DNA of 64,000 bases from CAYNYM01 sp049366815 (GCA_049366815.1 JBMNCO010000068.1:1-64000), one strand, 5' to 3'; positions 53,377-63,358 are shown, numbered from the stretch's first letter. The notes: generated from the sequence alone by a model not told the origin. Program-made: numbers and translations.

Positions 53377-54567
53377 ATGATAAATAAGGTGCTTTATACC
53401 TTGGACCGCAACATCATCCATCTGCATATTCCGGCCTTTCCCATTGCTGTGGAGCGGGTCCGCCGACCGGAACTCAGGGACCGCCCCGTGGCCGTGGCGC
53501 CCCCCTGCTCGGAACGCAGCCTGGTTCTCGCCGTGTCCCCTGAGGCCCGTAAGGAGGGTATCTTCAAGGGGATGCCACTTGGCAGGGCCCTGAAGTTTTG
53601 CCCCGGGTTGATCGTGTTACCGCCCAATCCGGCCCTCACGGAAAGGGCCTCCCGGGTCCTGTCGAAGATGGCGGCCGTCTATACACCCCTCTGGGAACCC
53701 GCCCGCCCGGGACATATTTACCTGGATATCTCCGGCACGGATCGCCTCTGGGGAAGGGCCAAGGACACGGCAAACCGTCTCAGGAGAGACCTCCGCGAAC
53801 AGTTGCGGCTCTCCGGGGTCGCAGGGGTCTCCGGCAACAAGATGGTCTCCAGCATCGCCTCAAGGATCCTGTCCCGGGATGGGGTTATGGACGTCAATCA
53901 CGGTCAGGAGTCCCGGTTCATGGCCCCCCTGAAAGTGGATGTCCTCCCGGGCATCGGGCACGTCCGCAGGAGGGTCCTCCTGGAAGAGCTGAACATCACC
54001 CTGGTCCGGGAGGTCGCCGCCATGGACATGGACAGTCTGGAGCTGATCTTCGGGCGCTCGGGTCATGTGATCCACCAGAGGGCCCTCGGCATCGACCCCA
54101 CACCGGTTTATCCTCCCCGCCGCAAACCCGAGGTAACCGAGGAGGTCACCCTTCCCAAGGACGAAAACAACGACGGGAAACTCCTAGGCATCCTGCACGG
54201 CCTGATCGAGCGGTGCGCCCAACGGCTTCGGGAGCGTCAACGGATTCCGGGAACGGCGGGGCTGCACCTTCGTTATGCGGACCAGGAAGAGGCCGTCCGC
54301 CGGATCATGCTGCCTCAGACGAGCTTCTGGGATTTTGACCTCTGTGGCCCCCTGGAGGCGCTCTTTTTCAGAATCTGCCGACGCCGGGTGAGGGTACGGT
54401 TCATGAGGGTGTGGTTCCAGAATTTTTCGTCCCCCGATCCCCAACTCTCCCTCTTCCCCGCCATGGGGCCCGCTCCGGAAAAAAAGATCGGGGCCATCAA
54501 GGCCCTGGATCGTATCCGGGGGAAATACGGCGCGGACGCCGTCAAATCCGGACGCACGGCGGGATGA
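53377..54567 (+). CDS. imuB: ImuB-like inactive Y-family polymerase
   Basis: 396 residues with Y-family architecture: palm/fingers, thumb with helix-hairpin-helix (VDVLPGIGHVRRRVLLEELN) and little finger. The metal-binding carboxylates are lost: the DinB IDMDxF site reads LHIPAFP here, and the later DEAYLD site is IYLDISG. That is the mark of ImuB, which acts as an adaptor for DnaE2. The tail has QLSLFP, a beta-clamp-binding motif. ATG at 53377 has GGAG upstream. ImuA is absent. The dnaE2 gene starts 5 bases after the stop. Confidence 0.85.
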   Translation: MINKVLYTLDRNIIHLHIPAFPIAVERVRRPELRDRPVAVAPPCSERSLVLAVSPEARKEGIFKGMPLGRALKFCPGLIVLPPNPALTERASRVLSKMAAVYTPLWEPARPGHIYLDISGTDRLWGRAKDTANRLRRDLREQLRLSGVAGVSGNKMVSSIASRILSRDGVMDVNHGQESRFMAPLKVDVLPGIGHVRRRVLLEELNITLVREVAAMDMDSLELIFGRSGHVIHQRALGIDPTPVYPPRRKPEVTEEVTLPKDENNDGKLLGILHGLIERCAQRLRERQRIPGTAGLHLRYADQEEAVRRIMLPQTSFWDFDLCGPLEALFFRICRRRVRVRFMRVWFQNFSSPDPQLSLFPAMGPAPEKKIGAIKALDRIRGKYGADAVKSGRTAG

Positions 54568-54571
54568 TATC

Positions 54572-57500
54572 ATGACCTTTGCCCACCTCAATGTCCATTC
54601 CCATTATTCCCGGGGTTGGGGGATCGGCACGATCGAAGAACTCTGCCGGTCCGCCAAAGATCTGGGGATGGACAGGCTCGCACTGACCGATACCGATGGC
54701 CTGTACGGCCTGGTCTTTTTTCTAGAGACCGCAAGGGACATGGGGATTCAACCCATTGTGGGAAGCGAGCTCACAGCGGACGGTCATCGGGCGGTCCTCC
54801 TGGTCCGGGACCTCGAGGGATATGCCAATCTCTGCCGGCTCATCTCGGACCGCCACTGCCACCAGGACTTTGATATGGTCCGGGCCCTCCGGGAACGGCG
54901 TAGGGGACTCATCGTCTTTTCAGACGATTTCAGCCTCCTCGGGGCCTTGAAAAGGGACAGCCTGGAAGGCCTCTTTGTGGAGATGTCGCCGGGTTACAAT
55001 ATGGCTGCCTGTTACGCCTTTTCCCGCAGGAGCGGCATCCCGCCCCTGGCCACCAACCGCGTCTACCTGGTGACCCGGGACCAGTTTTCCCTCCACCGGA
55101 TCCTTCGGGCCGTAGCCCTCAACAGCAAGCTGTCCCGCCTGGAAATCGACGACACCTGCCGGGAGCACAATTTTTTGAATGCCCCCGGAGACATGATCGA
55201 CCAATTCCCCCACGCCCCCCGGGCGATCCGCAATACCCTGGAGGTGGCCGAACAGTGTCTCACGGACTGGAATTTTGACCGGATCGTCTTTCCCGGCTAT
55301 GAAGACCTGTCCGACGGGGAGGTCTATGAACGCCTCTACCGGGCCACCTGGGAGGGGTGCAGACGGCGATACGGAGAAATCACCCGGGAAGTGAAGGAAC
55401 GGGTGGACTACGAGATGGCCATCCTCCGGGAAAAGAACTTCGCCCACTATTTCCTGGTGGTGGCCGATATAGCCCGGAAGGCCCGCCGCTCCTGCGGACG
55501 GGGAAGCGCGGCCGCCTCTATCGTCTCCTACGCCCTGGGAATCACCCATGTGGACCCCATCCGGCACAACCTCTTTTTTGAGCGGTTTTTGAACCTCGGC
55601 CGCATGGATCCTCCGGACATCGATGTGGACTTCGCCTGGGACGAGCGGGATCAGATCATCGATTACATCTTTGCCCGGTACGGAACCCGACGAACCGCCA
55701 TGGTAGCCAACCACAACACCTATGGGGCCAGGTCCGCCATCCGGGAAGTGGCCAAGGTCTTCGGCCTGACCGAGGCGGAGATCGGCCGTGTGACCGGGAA
55801 AATCGGATACGGTTTGCGCCTGAAAAAGGCCTGGCGGGAACTCGCAGCCCACCCCAAGATGAGAGGGATCACCTTCGACAAACCCTGGGATGAGATCCTG
55901 GCCGCGGCGGTCCAGTTGGAGAACCATCTCAATCATCTTTCTATTCACTGCGGGGGGGTGGTCATTGTGCCCGATGAGATCCGCCGTTACTGCCCCGTGG
56001 AAATATCCCGTAAGGGCCTCCAGGTGCTCCAGTGGGAAAAGGAATCCGTGGAGGAAGCCGGCCTCGTCAAGATTGACATCCTCGGTAACCGGAGCCTGGC
56101 CGTCATCCGGGATGCCCTGGATCTGGTGGAGAAAAACTACGGACATCATATCGACTATGCCGCCTGGGACCCCGTCCAGGATCCCGGGACCGTGGAGATC
56201 TTCTACCGTGGAGACACCTTCGGGGTCTTTTATTTCGAAAGCCCCGCCACGCGGCAGGTCCTGAAAAAGGTGGCCTCAGGCATGACCTTCGAGGAATATC
56301 TCCGCCTGGACCATTTCCAGCTCAACGTGGTGGTCACCTCCATCATCCGCCCGGCCTCGAACCGGAGCATCCACACCTGGGTCTCCAGGCTCCACGGCGA
56401 ACCCTGGGACCCCCCCCATCCCCTCCTGCGCCCGGTCCTGGAAGAGACCCTGGGGGTCATGGTCTTTCAGGAGCAGTTGAGCCTGGCGGCCATGCACCTG
56501 GCCGGATTTGATCCCGGGGAAGCGGATTCCCTGCGAAAGGTGGTCAGCAAAAAACACAAGATGAAAAAACTCCGGGACTTTCATGCCCGCTTTGTCCACG
56601 GGGCAGCGGCAAAGGGGGTCAAGGCCGAGGTCATTGAAGAAATATGGGAGATGATGATGGGCTTCGACGGCTACAGCTTCTGTAAGCCTCACTCGGCCAG
56701 CTACACCCTGGTGGCCTATAAATCCGCCTATCTCCGGGCCCATTACCCGGCCGAGTTCATGGCCGCCGTCATTTCAAACGGTGGGGGATACTACGCGACC
56801 TTTGCCTATATCTCGGAGGCCAGACGCATGGGCCTCGAAATACGGCCGCCGGACATCAACCGAAGTGAGATCAAGTATACCGGAAAGGGCAAGGCCGTCC
56901 GGCTAGGGCTCATGCAACTCAGGGACCTCTCCCGGGAGGCCATGAAGGCCGTCTGCGGTGAACGCGCCAAGCGCGGCCCCTTTGTCTCCCTCGGGGACTT
57001 CCTGGACCGGACAGGCACCCGTGTCCACCTCCAGGACGTGAAGGTCCTGATCAAGGCCGGGTGTTTCGATAACCTGGCCTCCGGCCGGACAAGACCCGAC
57101 CTGATATGGGAGGCCCTTCGATTCTTTCGGCGTGAACATCAGGAAAAGACCCTGGGGCTCTTCTCCTCACCCTCTCTTCTTCCGGCCTCCCCGTTGCCCC
57201 GGTCCCCCGGCGGGAAGGCCCGGGGAGGAGGGACTTCGAAGCCCTATCCAAAGCCCCTCATGCTGAAGCATGAAATGGAGACCCTGGGATTCCGCCTCTC
57301 CCTTCATCCCCTGGACCGCTATCGGGGCATTCTCAAGGGATCGAGCTATGTCGAAGCCGGGGATCTCCATGCCTGGGTGGGCAAGCAAGTCACCACCATC
57401 GGCTGGATGGTCACAGGAAAGACGGCCTACACCCGGAAGGGGGAGACCATGATATTTGTCTCCTTTGAGGACACGACAGGGCTTTATGAGGCGGTGTTCT

Positions 57501-57646
57501 TCCCGAAAGCGTACAATCGGTTCTGTCATATGCTGAACACCATGCGACCCTATATCCTGAAGGGGAAAGTGGAGGAAGAATTCAGCGCCCTCACCCTGAC
57601 CGTACACTGGATCGGATTTCTGGACAGGTCTCCGCGCATTCTCTAA
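54572..57646 (+). CDS. dnaE2: Error-prone DNA polymerase III alpha subunit DnaE2
   Basis: 1024 residues. N-terminal PHP domain (FAHLNVHSHYS, LTDTDGLYGLV), C-family palm with the catalytic Asp residues in PPDIDVDFAWDERD and CGRGSAAASIVSYALGITH, fingers with the clamp region, and a C-terminal OB fold (TIGWMVTGKTAYTRKGETM). DnaE2 copies past DNA damage with ImuB and is SOS-induced. The length is typical of DnaE2 and shorter than replicative DnaE1. The position directly after imuB supports the call. Confidence 0.93.
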   Translation: MTFAHLNVHSHYSRGWGIGTIEELCRSAKDLGMDRLALTDTDGLYGLVFFLETARDMGIQPIVGSELTADGHRAVLLVRDLEGYANLCRLISDRHCHQDFDMVRALRERRRGLIVFSDDFSLLGALKRDSLEGLFVEMSPGYNMAACYAFSRRSGIPPLATNRVYLVTRDQFSLHRILRAVALNSKLSRLEIDDTCREHNFLNAPGDMIDQFPHAPRAIRNTLEVAEQCLTDWNFDRIVFPGYEDLSDGEVYERLYRATWEGCRRRYGEITREVKERVDYEMAILREKNFAHYFLVVADIARKARRSCGRGSAAASIVSYALGITHVDPIRHNLFFERFLNLGRMDPPDIDVDFAWDERDQIIDYIFARYGTRRTAMVANHNTYGARSAIREVAKVFGLTEAEIGRVTGKIGYGLRLKKAWRELAAHPKMRGITFDKPWDEILAAAVQLENHLNHLSIHCGGVVIVPDEIRRYCPVEISRKGLQVLQWEKESVEEAGLVKIDILGNRSLAVIRDALDLVEKNYGHHIDYAAWDPVQDPGTVEIFYRGDTFGVFYFESPATRQVLKKVASGMTFEEYLRLDHFQLNVVVTSIIRPASNRSIHTWVSRLHGEPWDPPHPLLRPVLEETLGVMVFQEQLSLAAMHLAGFDPGEADSLRKVVSKKHKMKKLRDFHARFVHGAAAKGVKAEVIEEIWEMMMGFDGYSFCKPHSASYTLVAYKSAYLRAHYPAEFMAAVISNGGGYYATFAYISEARRMGLEIRPPDINRSEIKYTGKGKAVRLGLMQLRDLSREAMKAVCGERAKRGPFVSLGDFLDRTGTRVHLQDVKVLIKAGCFDNLASGRTRPDLIWEALRFFRREHQEKTLGLFSSPSLLPASPLPRSPGGKARGGGTSKPYPKPLMLKHEMETLGFRLSLHPLDRYRGILKGSSYVEAGDLHAWVGKQVTTIGWMVTGKTAYTRKGETMIFVSFEDTTGLYEAVFFPKAYNRFCHMLNTMRPYILKGKVEEEFSALTLTVHWIGFLDRSPRIL

Positions 57647-57702
57647 AGTGGCGGGCCGCTGAGGATGCCTTCCAAGGTGAATCCCTTTGCCCGGCCGGGT
57701 CT

Positions 57703-58194
57703 TCAATCCCAGTCCGCAAAGTTTTCCCAGAATTCCTTGTCCTTGTTTTTCCAGTCAGGACCAAACCTTCTGTCGTAAAAGGAGACCCACCTGTCGAGCC
57801 AGCGGATCCAGGGATTTCTCCCCTTCTCCTTGTCTTCCAGCACATCCTCCAGATAGGTGGCGATTTTCGTCATGTCGTCTTTGGGGATGTAGTATGCAGC
57901 GCCCTCCTTGTAAGACTTGACGGTGTCTTCAGGGCTGAGGGCATGGGCCGTCACCATGACGGCGGTTATCTCCCGCCTTGTTGCTATTTCCAGCAACTTG
58001 TAACCATCGACACCCATGATGTCCAACAGGGCCAGATCAAAAAACCGGCTCTCCAGGAGCGCGGCGGCCTCGTCAAATGTCGAGGCGCACACCACATCAC
58101 ACATGGACAGCAACGACTCCAGTGTTTCAAGCACATCTTCTTCATCGTCCACAATGAGTATTCTTTTACCGGTTAACAGGTCCTTAGCAGACAT
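57703..58194 (-). CDS. Single-domain response regulator with aromatic tail
   Basis: 163 residues. Receiver domain with acidic pocket VDDEEDV, phosphoryl-accepting Asp in LALLDIMGVDGY, Thr in MVTAHA and Lys in YIPKDD. After the receiver there is no DNA-binding domain, only about 40 residues rich in Trp, Phe and Asp (RWLDRWVSFYDRRFGPDW; EFWENFADWD). GGGAGG lies 7 bases before the ATG at 58194. It ends the TRAP/flavoprotein cluster and may sense or modulate it. No partner kinase is in the window. Confidence 0.85.
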   Translation of the reverse strand: MSAKDLLTGKRILIVDDEEDVLETLESLLSMCDVVCASTFDEAAALLESRFFDLALLDIMGVDGYKLLEIATRREITAVMVTAHALSPEDTVKSYKEGAAYYIPKDDMTKIATYLEDVLEDKEKGRNPWIRWLDRWVSFYDRRFGPDWKNKDKEFWENFADWD

Positions 58195-58240
58195 GACACA
58201 ACCTCCCTGGGTCAAATGTAATTGAGATCTCCGTGCATTC

Positions 58241-59932
58241 TCAGATTTCCCGTCTAAACCTGTATCGCTCAAAGGGAATGTCTTCGGTCCTAAAGGATAT
58301 CTCACCGCCCGCACCTTTTTCCGCAAGGATCCATTTCAGCCAGTTCTTATCGTCCGTTTCGCTGAAGTCTTCCCGGTAAAAGATGCTCTCCCGGGTCTCT
58401 CTTCGCATAAGCGCGGCCCTCAGCGTCATCTCAGCGGAAAGCACCATGGTCTGGGTCTCTTTCGCCTTGATGAGGGCCCTCACATCCCCACCCCACAATT
58501 GGGGCAGCTTTTTGTCTCTCAAAGTAACGATTTCGTCAAGGGCCTTTTTCAGATTGCCTTCGCTCATGACGATGAGGACATTTGCCGGGAAAAGGACCTC
58601 TTGCAGGTCATGGACCACCCTGTCGGGATCAAGGCCCGTCTCTTTTCGTAGAGGCTCAAGGAAATTTTCGCGCTTCTCGGCCAAAAGGACAAAATCGATT
58701 TCCTTAAAATCGACGGATCCTGCATAAAGAGCGGCGTTTTCCCCGGCCGTGTATCCCGACCACGTGCAGGCTGCGATGGACCAACCGGTGAAGGAATTGA
58801 TCCCCAGGGTCCTGGCCATACCCGCGGCGAACAGACCCTCCAGGTCGGTTCGGCAACGGCCGTCCGCCCGAATGCCGAGCTTATTGGATTCATAGGCCGG
58901 CTGCCACTCAATATTGTCTCTCAGGGGGTTGTAGCCCTCTTCCCGTTCACATTTTTCAAAGAGGATCGGCATCCACCCGTGGCTTACCTGAAGGGTACGA
59001 AAACGCTCCCGTTCTTCTTCCATCATTCCTTCGACGTCAATGGATATGGGGACATTTCCCTTCATGGCCTCCTTTGCCGCCGAGACCACGATCTTCATGA
59101 CAGGTGCCCTGTCCTTTAGTATTGGATCATACCTCTCCATGAAGTAGTCGCCGCGGATATTTTTCCAGCGGGCCCCGATTGCGGGCAAGATCCCCGATCC
59201 CTCTATTTCATGTCTGGCCGGGCGGATGTTGATGTAGTGAAATTCCGGGTTCTTTATCCTCGCCCCGGCATCATAGGCCATAAAAGGACCCGTGCCCTGC
59301 AATTCACAGGCAAGGTGATGCCCTCTGTAGCCTCCCGAGTTTGTTGCCACGATAACACTCTTGGCCTTGAAGAGGACATGCCTTGACTCACGGACCCCGA
59401 TCCCCACGGCACCGGCTACACTGCCGTCCCTGGCCTTGAGCAGGTCGTACACGTAGACGTGATCGATGACCCGGACCCCTCTTGACAGGGCGACCTTTCT
59501 CAAGAGGGTCACCTCGTCCCCCGCCGTGGCATTCTCCGGCCACAGGTTCTTGACGTTCCTCGTTCCCCTGGCCCGGGTCCACACGTATTTCCCTTTCGCT
59601 TTTCTGAAAGAAATGCCAAAGGATTCCAAGTCCTTGAGACGCTCATAGGAGCCCCTGAAGACGGAGGCCACCATCTCCTGGTCCACAAGCCACTCATTCC
59701 CCGACACGATGTCCTGAAGGTACTCGTCCGGATCATCCTCCGGCAGAAGGACCATCATGGCCCCACCGGCGAAAAAGGAATGTCCGGATTTGCCTGCAAA
59801 GGATTTGTCAACGAGGATTACGGTCGAACCGCGCTCGGCTGCCCTGAGGGCGGCCCACAATCCGCCGAACCCCCCGCCGATGATGAGCACATCTGAGCGT
59901 GTGACTTCCCACATCTCCGATTTTTTATTCAC
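58241..59932 (-). CDS. FAD-dependent oxidoreductase, AprA/fumarate-reductase-like (copy 1)
   Basis: 563 residues. FAD motif DVLIIGGGFGGLWAALRAAERG at the N-terminus, then capping-domain segments (KSGHSFFAGGAMM) and FAD-closing GLFAAGMARTLG. The family covers adenylylsulfate reductase alpha, fumarate reductase and aspartate oxidase flavoproteins. A small ferredoxin gene directly upstream gives an AprBA-like pair. GTG at 59932 is chosen as start because GGAGG lies 7 bases before it; the longer frame begins inside the ferredoxin gene. The substrate is unknown. Confidence 0.82.
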   Translation of the reverse strand: MNKKSEMWEVTRSDVLIIGGGFGGLWAALRAAERGSTVILVDKSFAGKSGHSFFAGGAMMVLLPEDDPDEYLQDIVSGNEWLVDQEMVASVFRGSYERLKDLESFGISFRKAKGKYVWTRARGTRNVKNLWPENATAGDEVTLLRKVALSRGVRVIDHVYVYDLLKARDGSVAGAVGIGVRESRHVLFKAKSVIVATNSGGYRGHHLACELQGTGPFMAYDAGARIKNPEFHYINIRPARHEIEGSGILPAIGARWKNIRGDYFMERYDPILKDRAPVMKIVVSAAKEAMKGNVPISIDVEGMMEEERERFRTLQVSHGWMPILFEKCEREEGYNPLRDNIEWQPAYESNKLGIRADGRCRTDLEGLFAAGMARTLGINSFTGWSIAACTWSGYTAGENAALYAGSVDFKEIDFVLLAEKRENFLEPLRKETGLDPDRVVHDLQEVLFPANVLIVMSEGNLKKALDEIVTLRDKKLPQLWGGDVRALIKAKETQTMVLSAEMTLRAALMRRETRESIFYREDFSETDDKNWLKWILAEKGAGGEISFRTEDIPFERYRFRREI

Positions 59933-59960
59933 GTCCCTGCCTCCATATTTACAGCATCGG

Positions 59961-60170
59961 CTACCAGGCCATGGGTCTGGGTTTTCTGAAGGGATGGACA
60001 TCAATGGCGTTCACGGGGCATGCCAGCTCACAGCTGAAACAGGTCCAGCAATCCTGGGGATACTTGATTTTTGCCCTGTCGGCCTCGTCCATGATGATGA
60101 CATCCCCGGGACAGAAGAGGGCGCAGATGCCGCACCCGATACATACCCTGCTGTCGATCTTTCGAATCAT
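59961..60170 (-). CDS. Two-cluster 4Fe-4S ferredoxin, AprB-like (copy 1)
   Basis: 69 residues with two cluster motifs, CIGCGICALFCP and CWTCFSCELACP. It probably passes electrons to or from the flavoprotein encoded 28 bases downstream. The ATG at 60170 is favoured over a TTG at 60179, because GGAGAGGGG lies at a better distance from the ATG. Confidence 0.88.
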   Translation of the reverse strand: MIRKIDSRVCIGCGICALFCPGDVIIMDEADRAKIKYPQDCWTCFSCELACPVNAIDVHPFRKPRPMAW

Positions 60171-60217
60171 TTCGGTCAACCCCTCTCCAGATCAGTTTTT
60201 CATCAAAGGGACCCAGG

Positions 60218-60928
60218 TCAAATCTCGACCCAACCCTCTTTGCAGCCCGCTCCCAGTCTCCACCGGTAATAGTTCCAGGTCCTCTGAAAGGCCTTGCCTT
60301 CGGTCACCTGTCTATGGATCTTCTCCACCTCCTCTTCAGGGAGCCAGTGAGGCTCACCAAGCAGCATGGCCTGGTACTGGAGTCTAGCGGATTTTTCGGC
60401 CCATATGGCCGAAACGCAGGTCTCCTGGATCGATCCCCCCGTGACCAGGTTCCCGTGTCCCTTCAGGACCACGGTACCGGCCGATCCCATGGTATCGACG
60501 ATCCTGTAACCCATGTCAAAATTATCCACCAGCCCGTACTCATCAAACATGGGGGCCTCCCTGCCGAAGGCGGTTGCCCCCAGGTTATCCATTGCCCGTA
60601 ACCTCGTCCCGGTGGCGCTGAGGGCTACAATCGTCGGAGAATGCGTATGGGCGATCGCCGCGACATCGGGACGTCTCTGGTAGACGGCGAGATGAAGGGG
60701 GATCTCCTTGGCCGCCTCAAGCCTGCCGTCCAGCCTTTTTCCGTCCAGGTCCAGCAGGACAAGATCCTCTTCGGTAGCCTGTCCCGGGCTGATCTTCCCG
60801 TTCATGAGCACCCTCTTTTTGCCGGGGATCCGCACACTGAAGTGACCCAACTCGTCCATGATCCCCTCGCGGTCGAGTATCCTACAGGCGGTCAAAAGGT
60901 CCTGTATCAATGTCCCATGAGACTCCAT
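60218..60928 (-). CDS. Class II aldolase/adducin-family protein
   Basis: 236 residues. The zinc site His residues lie in AIAHTHSP and KGHGNLV, with the phosphate-binding NGKISPG region earlier and a Glu-type acid near TEEDLV. Members include fuculose-phosphate and ribulose-phosphate aldolases, epimerases and decarboxylases, so the reaction cannot be fixed. It sits between the two flavoprotein/ferredoxin pairs on the same strand. Confidence 0.85.
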   Translation of the reverse strand: MESHGTLIQDLLTACRILDREGIMDELGHFSVRIPGKKRVLMNGKISPGQATEEDLVLLDLDGKRLDGRLEAAKEIPLHLAVYQRRPDVAAIAHTHSPTIVALSATGTRLRAMDNLGATAFGREAPMFDEYGLVDNFDMGYRIVDTMGSAGTVVLKGHGNLVTGGSIQETCVSAIWAEKSARLQYQAMLLGEPHWLPEEEVEKIHRQVTEGKAFQRTWNYYRWRLGAGCKEGWVEI

Positions 60929-61089
60929 AATCTATCCTCCTCCAGCCATTTCCGGTCAGGATTTTGCAGAAACCCGCAGCACTTCAGCCCTTTGAAAACC
61001 ACTCCATTGGGGAGCGGCAACTTCTATTTTAGACAAATTGCACAAGATTGACACAAACGTTTTCTTAAATTCAAACGGAAACCCCGGAT

Positions 61090-62853
61090 TCATTCCAGAG
61101 GGATTCTGGAGACTTTGAATTCTCCGTTCTCCAGTCTGATCGTGGAAAAGGCAAGCCAATCCCTGTCGTCCTGTTCCGGAAAATCCGCCCTATAAAATCC
61201 GCAGGGATGCTTTCTCGTTTCCTCTCTGGCCAAAGAGGCCCTTATGATCATCTCAGCATTGTCCAAAAGTGATCTGACCTCCAGGCCCCGGGCCAGCTCG
61301 TGGGCAGTGAACACCTTGATGGGTTGCTCCCTGATATAGTGCAGGCGATCCAGGCCTCTTTTCAGCATCTCCCCGGTTTTTACATCGCCGCAATACGTAT
61401 CCATGACGTTCTGCAGAGTATCCTCCACCTCGCGCCAGGTGAAACCTTCTCCCGGCCCAAACATCCCGGCGCATCGATCCCGCAATGACGCCAACTTGTC
61501 CTCCCCGGCCTCTTGAATCTGCAGCTCCCCCCGGGCGCGTTGTCCGGCCATATCCCCGGCCCGCCACCCCGTGGTGAAGGCCGCAGGCGAGGCACCGAAG
61601 GGCACTCCGCCCACTTCATCACCGGCGGCAAAAAGTCCTCTGATGCCGGTCTCCATTTTTTCATCCACGGCCAGGCCCGACGCCGCAAGATTGCCAACCT
61701 CCCGACTGCCTAGACCGAGTTCCAGCTTGTCCCTTCTCAGGTCGAGTCCTTCCTCCCGCAGATGCCTCAGGAGCTGGCAGCACTTGCCCTCATGGCTGAG
61801 CGCCCATTCGACGTACCTGATCTCTTCCTCCGTCCCGCCGGTGCAGTCCACACAGAAGGGCCCGGATTCCTGGAGTTCTTTCCTGGACGGCATCCCCCGG
61901 GGTGTTATTCCTCCCCTTGCGAGCCATTGCCGTCTTGTCTCTTTCGCGTCTATCCGGTATCCTTTCTCAAGGTCACCCCATTCCGGAAAGGTGGTCTTCG
62001 GCACAATCGTTTCCCCGGCGGCATTCACGATCGCCGCTGCGGGCTGCCAGGTATTTCCAGGAGGCCTGCCCGCGGTCTCGTAATTGGCAAGCCCGTAACG
62101 CCTGGCCCCGAGAAATTCCATGTTCATAAGCGGAAGGCCGGCGTGAAGGGCCATCGCTTTACCGTCCGCAGAGAGGTTACCCGGAAGGTGCAGGTTGAAA
62201 CAGGCACTTCCCGTGGATTCCCGGCCCATTCGACCGGTCTTTCCTCCTGCACTCAGGACGACGCTCTTGGCCTTCAGGACATAGAGATTGGGCTCTCGGG
62301 TGCCTACCCCCAGGGCACCGCAGACCTCTCCCCGGCGGGTCAACAGATCGGTCACCATGACCCGATTGATGATCTTTGCCCCTCTTCTTTTCGCCTCGCG
62401 GGTCAGTATCATCTTCAGGGGACGCCCGTCAATATTCAAAGAGGTGGGCACACTGTGGAACTGATAGACCATCCTGAACTTTCCCGGAATGGTGCTGTCC
62501 TCGTATCGCACCTTGAGCCCGAATCTTTCCAGATCGAGCAGACGGGCGTACATTTCGCCTGCAATAAAACGGATGAGTTCCCTTTGGGCAAATCCGCAGG
62601 CCACACCCTGCATATGGTCCTCCACGAGGTCATCCAGGGTCCAGCCCATCTTTTCATGGACCGGTGGGAAATAGCCCCAGATATGATCGATTCCCGATCC
62701 CGCCTGACCGCTGGAAAGAGTGTTGGCCTTGTCGACGACAAGGACATCCACATCCTGCTCCTTCGCCTTGATGGCCGCCATGCACCCGGCCAGCCCCCCT
62801 CCTATGACCAGAACATCCGTTTTGACCGAAACAACTTCCATCCGGGGATCCAT
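61090..62853 (-). CDS. FAD-dependent oxidoreductase, AprA/fumarate-reductase-like (copy 2)
   Basis: 587 residues. FAD motif DVLVIGGGLAGCMAAIKAKE, capping-domain segment SSGQAGSGIDHIWGY, and GLFAAGDEVGGVPFGA near the end. The helical C-terminus (YIREQPIKVFTAHELARGLEVRSLL) is as in AprA-type flavoproteins. It is related to copy 1 but well diverged, so the two probably have different substrates. GGAG lies 6 bases before the ATG. A second ferredoxin gene lies 144 bases upstream. Confidence 0.83.
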   Translation of the reverse strand: MDPRMEVVSVKTDVLVIGGGLAGCMAAIKAKEQDVDVLVVDKANTLSSGQAGSGIDHIWGYFPPVHEKMGWTLDDLVEDHMQGVACGFAQRELIRFIAGEMYARLLDLERFGLKVRYEDSTIPGKFRMVYQFHSVPTSLNIDGRPLKMILTREAKRRGAKIINRVMVTDLLTRRGEVCGALGVGTREPNLYVLKAKSVVLSAGGKTGRMGRESTGSACFNLHLPGNLSADGKAMALHAGLPLMNMEFLGARRYGLANYETAGRPPGNTWQPAAAIVNAAGETIVPKTTFPEWGDLEKGYRIDAKETRRQWLARGGITPRGMPSRKELQESGPFCVDCTGGTEEEIRYVEWALSHEGKCCQLLRHLREEGLDLRRDKLELGLGSREVGNLAASGLAVDEKMETGIRGLFAAGDEVGGVPFGASPAAFTTGWRAGDMAGQRARGELQIQEAGEDKLASLRDRCAGMFGPGEGFTWREVEDTLQNVMDTYCGDVKTGEMLKRGLDRLHYIREQPIKVFTAHELARGLEVRSLLDNAEMIIRASLAREETRKHPCGFYRADFPEQDDRDWLAFSTIRLENGEFKVSRIPLE

Positions 62854-62997
62854 TTCGTCTCCTTCCTTTTTCAGCTACCGGCCCCGCGCCGGCGCCTCGA
62901 ATCATCGTTTGGTGGATACCATGCTCTCCCACGGTATCACCCCCATGTTGGATGTCCTGCGCAAAATACCTCTTCCAGCCTTTTTGCGCCCTCCAGG

Positions 62998-63276
62998 TCA
63001 GGGCCTCCGGCCCCGCACCGCCGAGACCCTCATGGGGAGGGGGATGATCACCCTGACGGCTCCCTTGTCCTTCACAGGACAGGTGTCTATGCAACAGCCG
63101 CAAAACCAGCATTCCTCGGGATAGGTCACGACAGGAGGCTTCCCCTTTTCCTGATTGGGCGCAAGGACGTCCATCGGGCAGATGTCCACGCACCGGTTGC
63201 ATCCGCTGCAGATTTCTTCATTGATCTGTATGGCCCTGAAACGGCTTGGAACCATGTATTGCCGAGTCTCTTCCAT
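62998..63276 (-). CDS. Two-cluster 4Fe-4S ferredoxin, AprB-like (copy 2)
   Basis: 92 residues with CSGCNRCVDICP and CWFCGCCIDTCP. A longer tail than copy 1 (GAVRVIIPLPMRVSAV) resembles AprB. ATG at 63276 is set by GGGAGG 7 bases upstream; the upstream in-frame extension overlaps the TRAP permease gene. It is the electron carrier for flavoprotein copy 2 by position. Confidence 0.88.
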   Translation of the reverse strand: MEETRQYMVPSRFRAIQINEEICSGCNRCVDICPMDVLAPNQEKGKPPVVTYPEECWFCGCCIDTCPVKDKGAVRVIIPLPMRVSAVRGRRP

Positions 63277-63358
63277 TGGTAACCTCCCATGTCTTCTTTC
63301 AGTAAACTTGCAGGCAGGCTTCAAGTGTCTCCAGGAGCCTAAGACCGCACGGCGCGGG

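Noticed and set aside
54920..56149. Minus-strand open frame of about 400 codons
   Set aside because: Antisense to dnaE2, whose catalytic motifs are unmistakable.
61762..63282. Plus-strand open frame of about 500 codons
   Set aside because: Antisense to flavoprotein copy 2 and its ferredoxin, with low-complexity His/Pro/Gly-rich content and no ribosome site.
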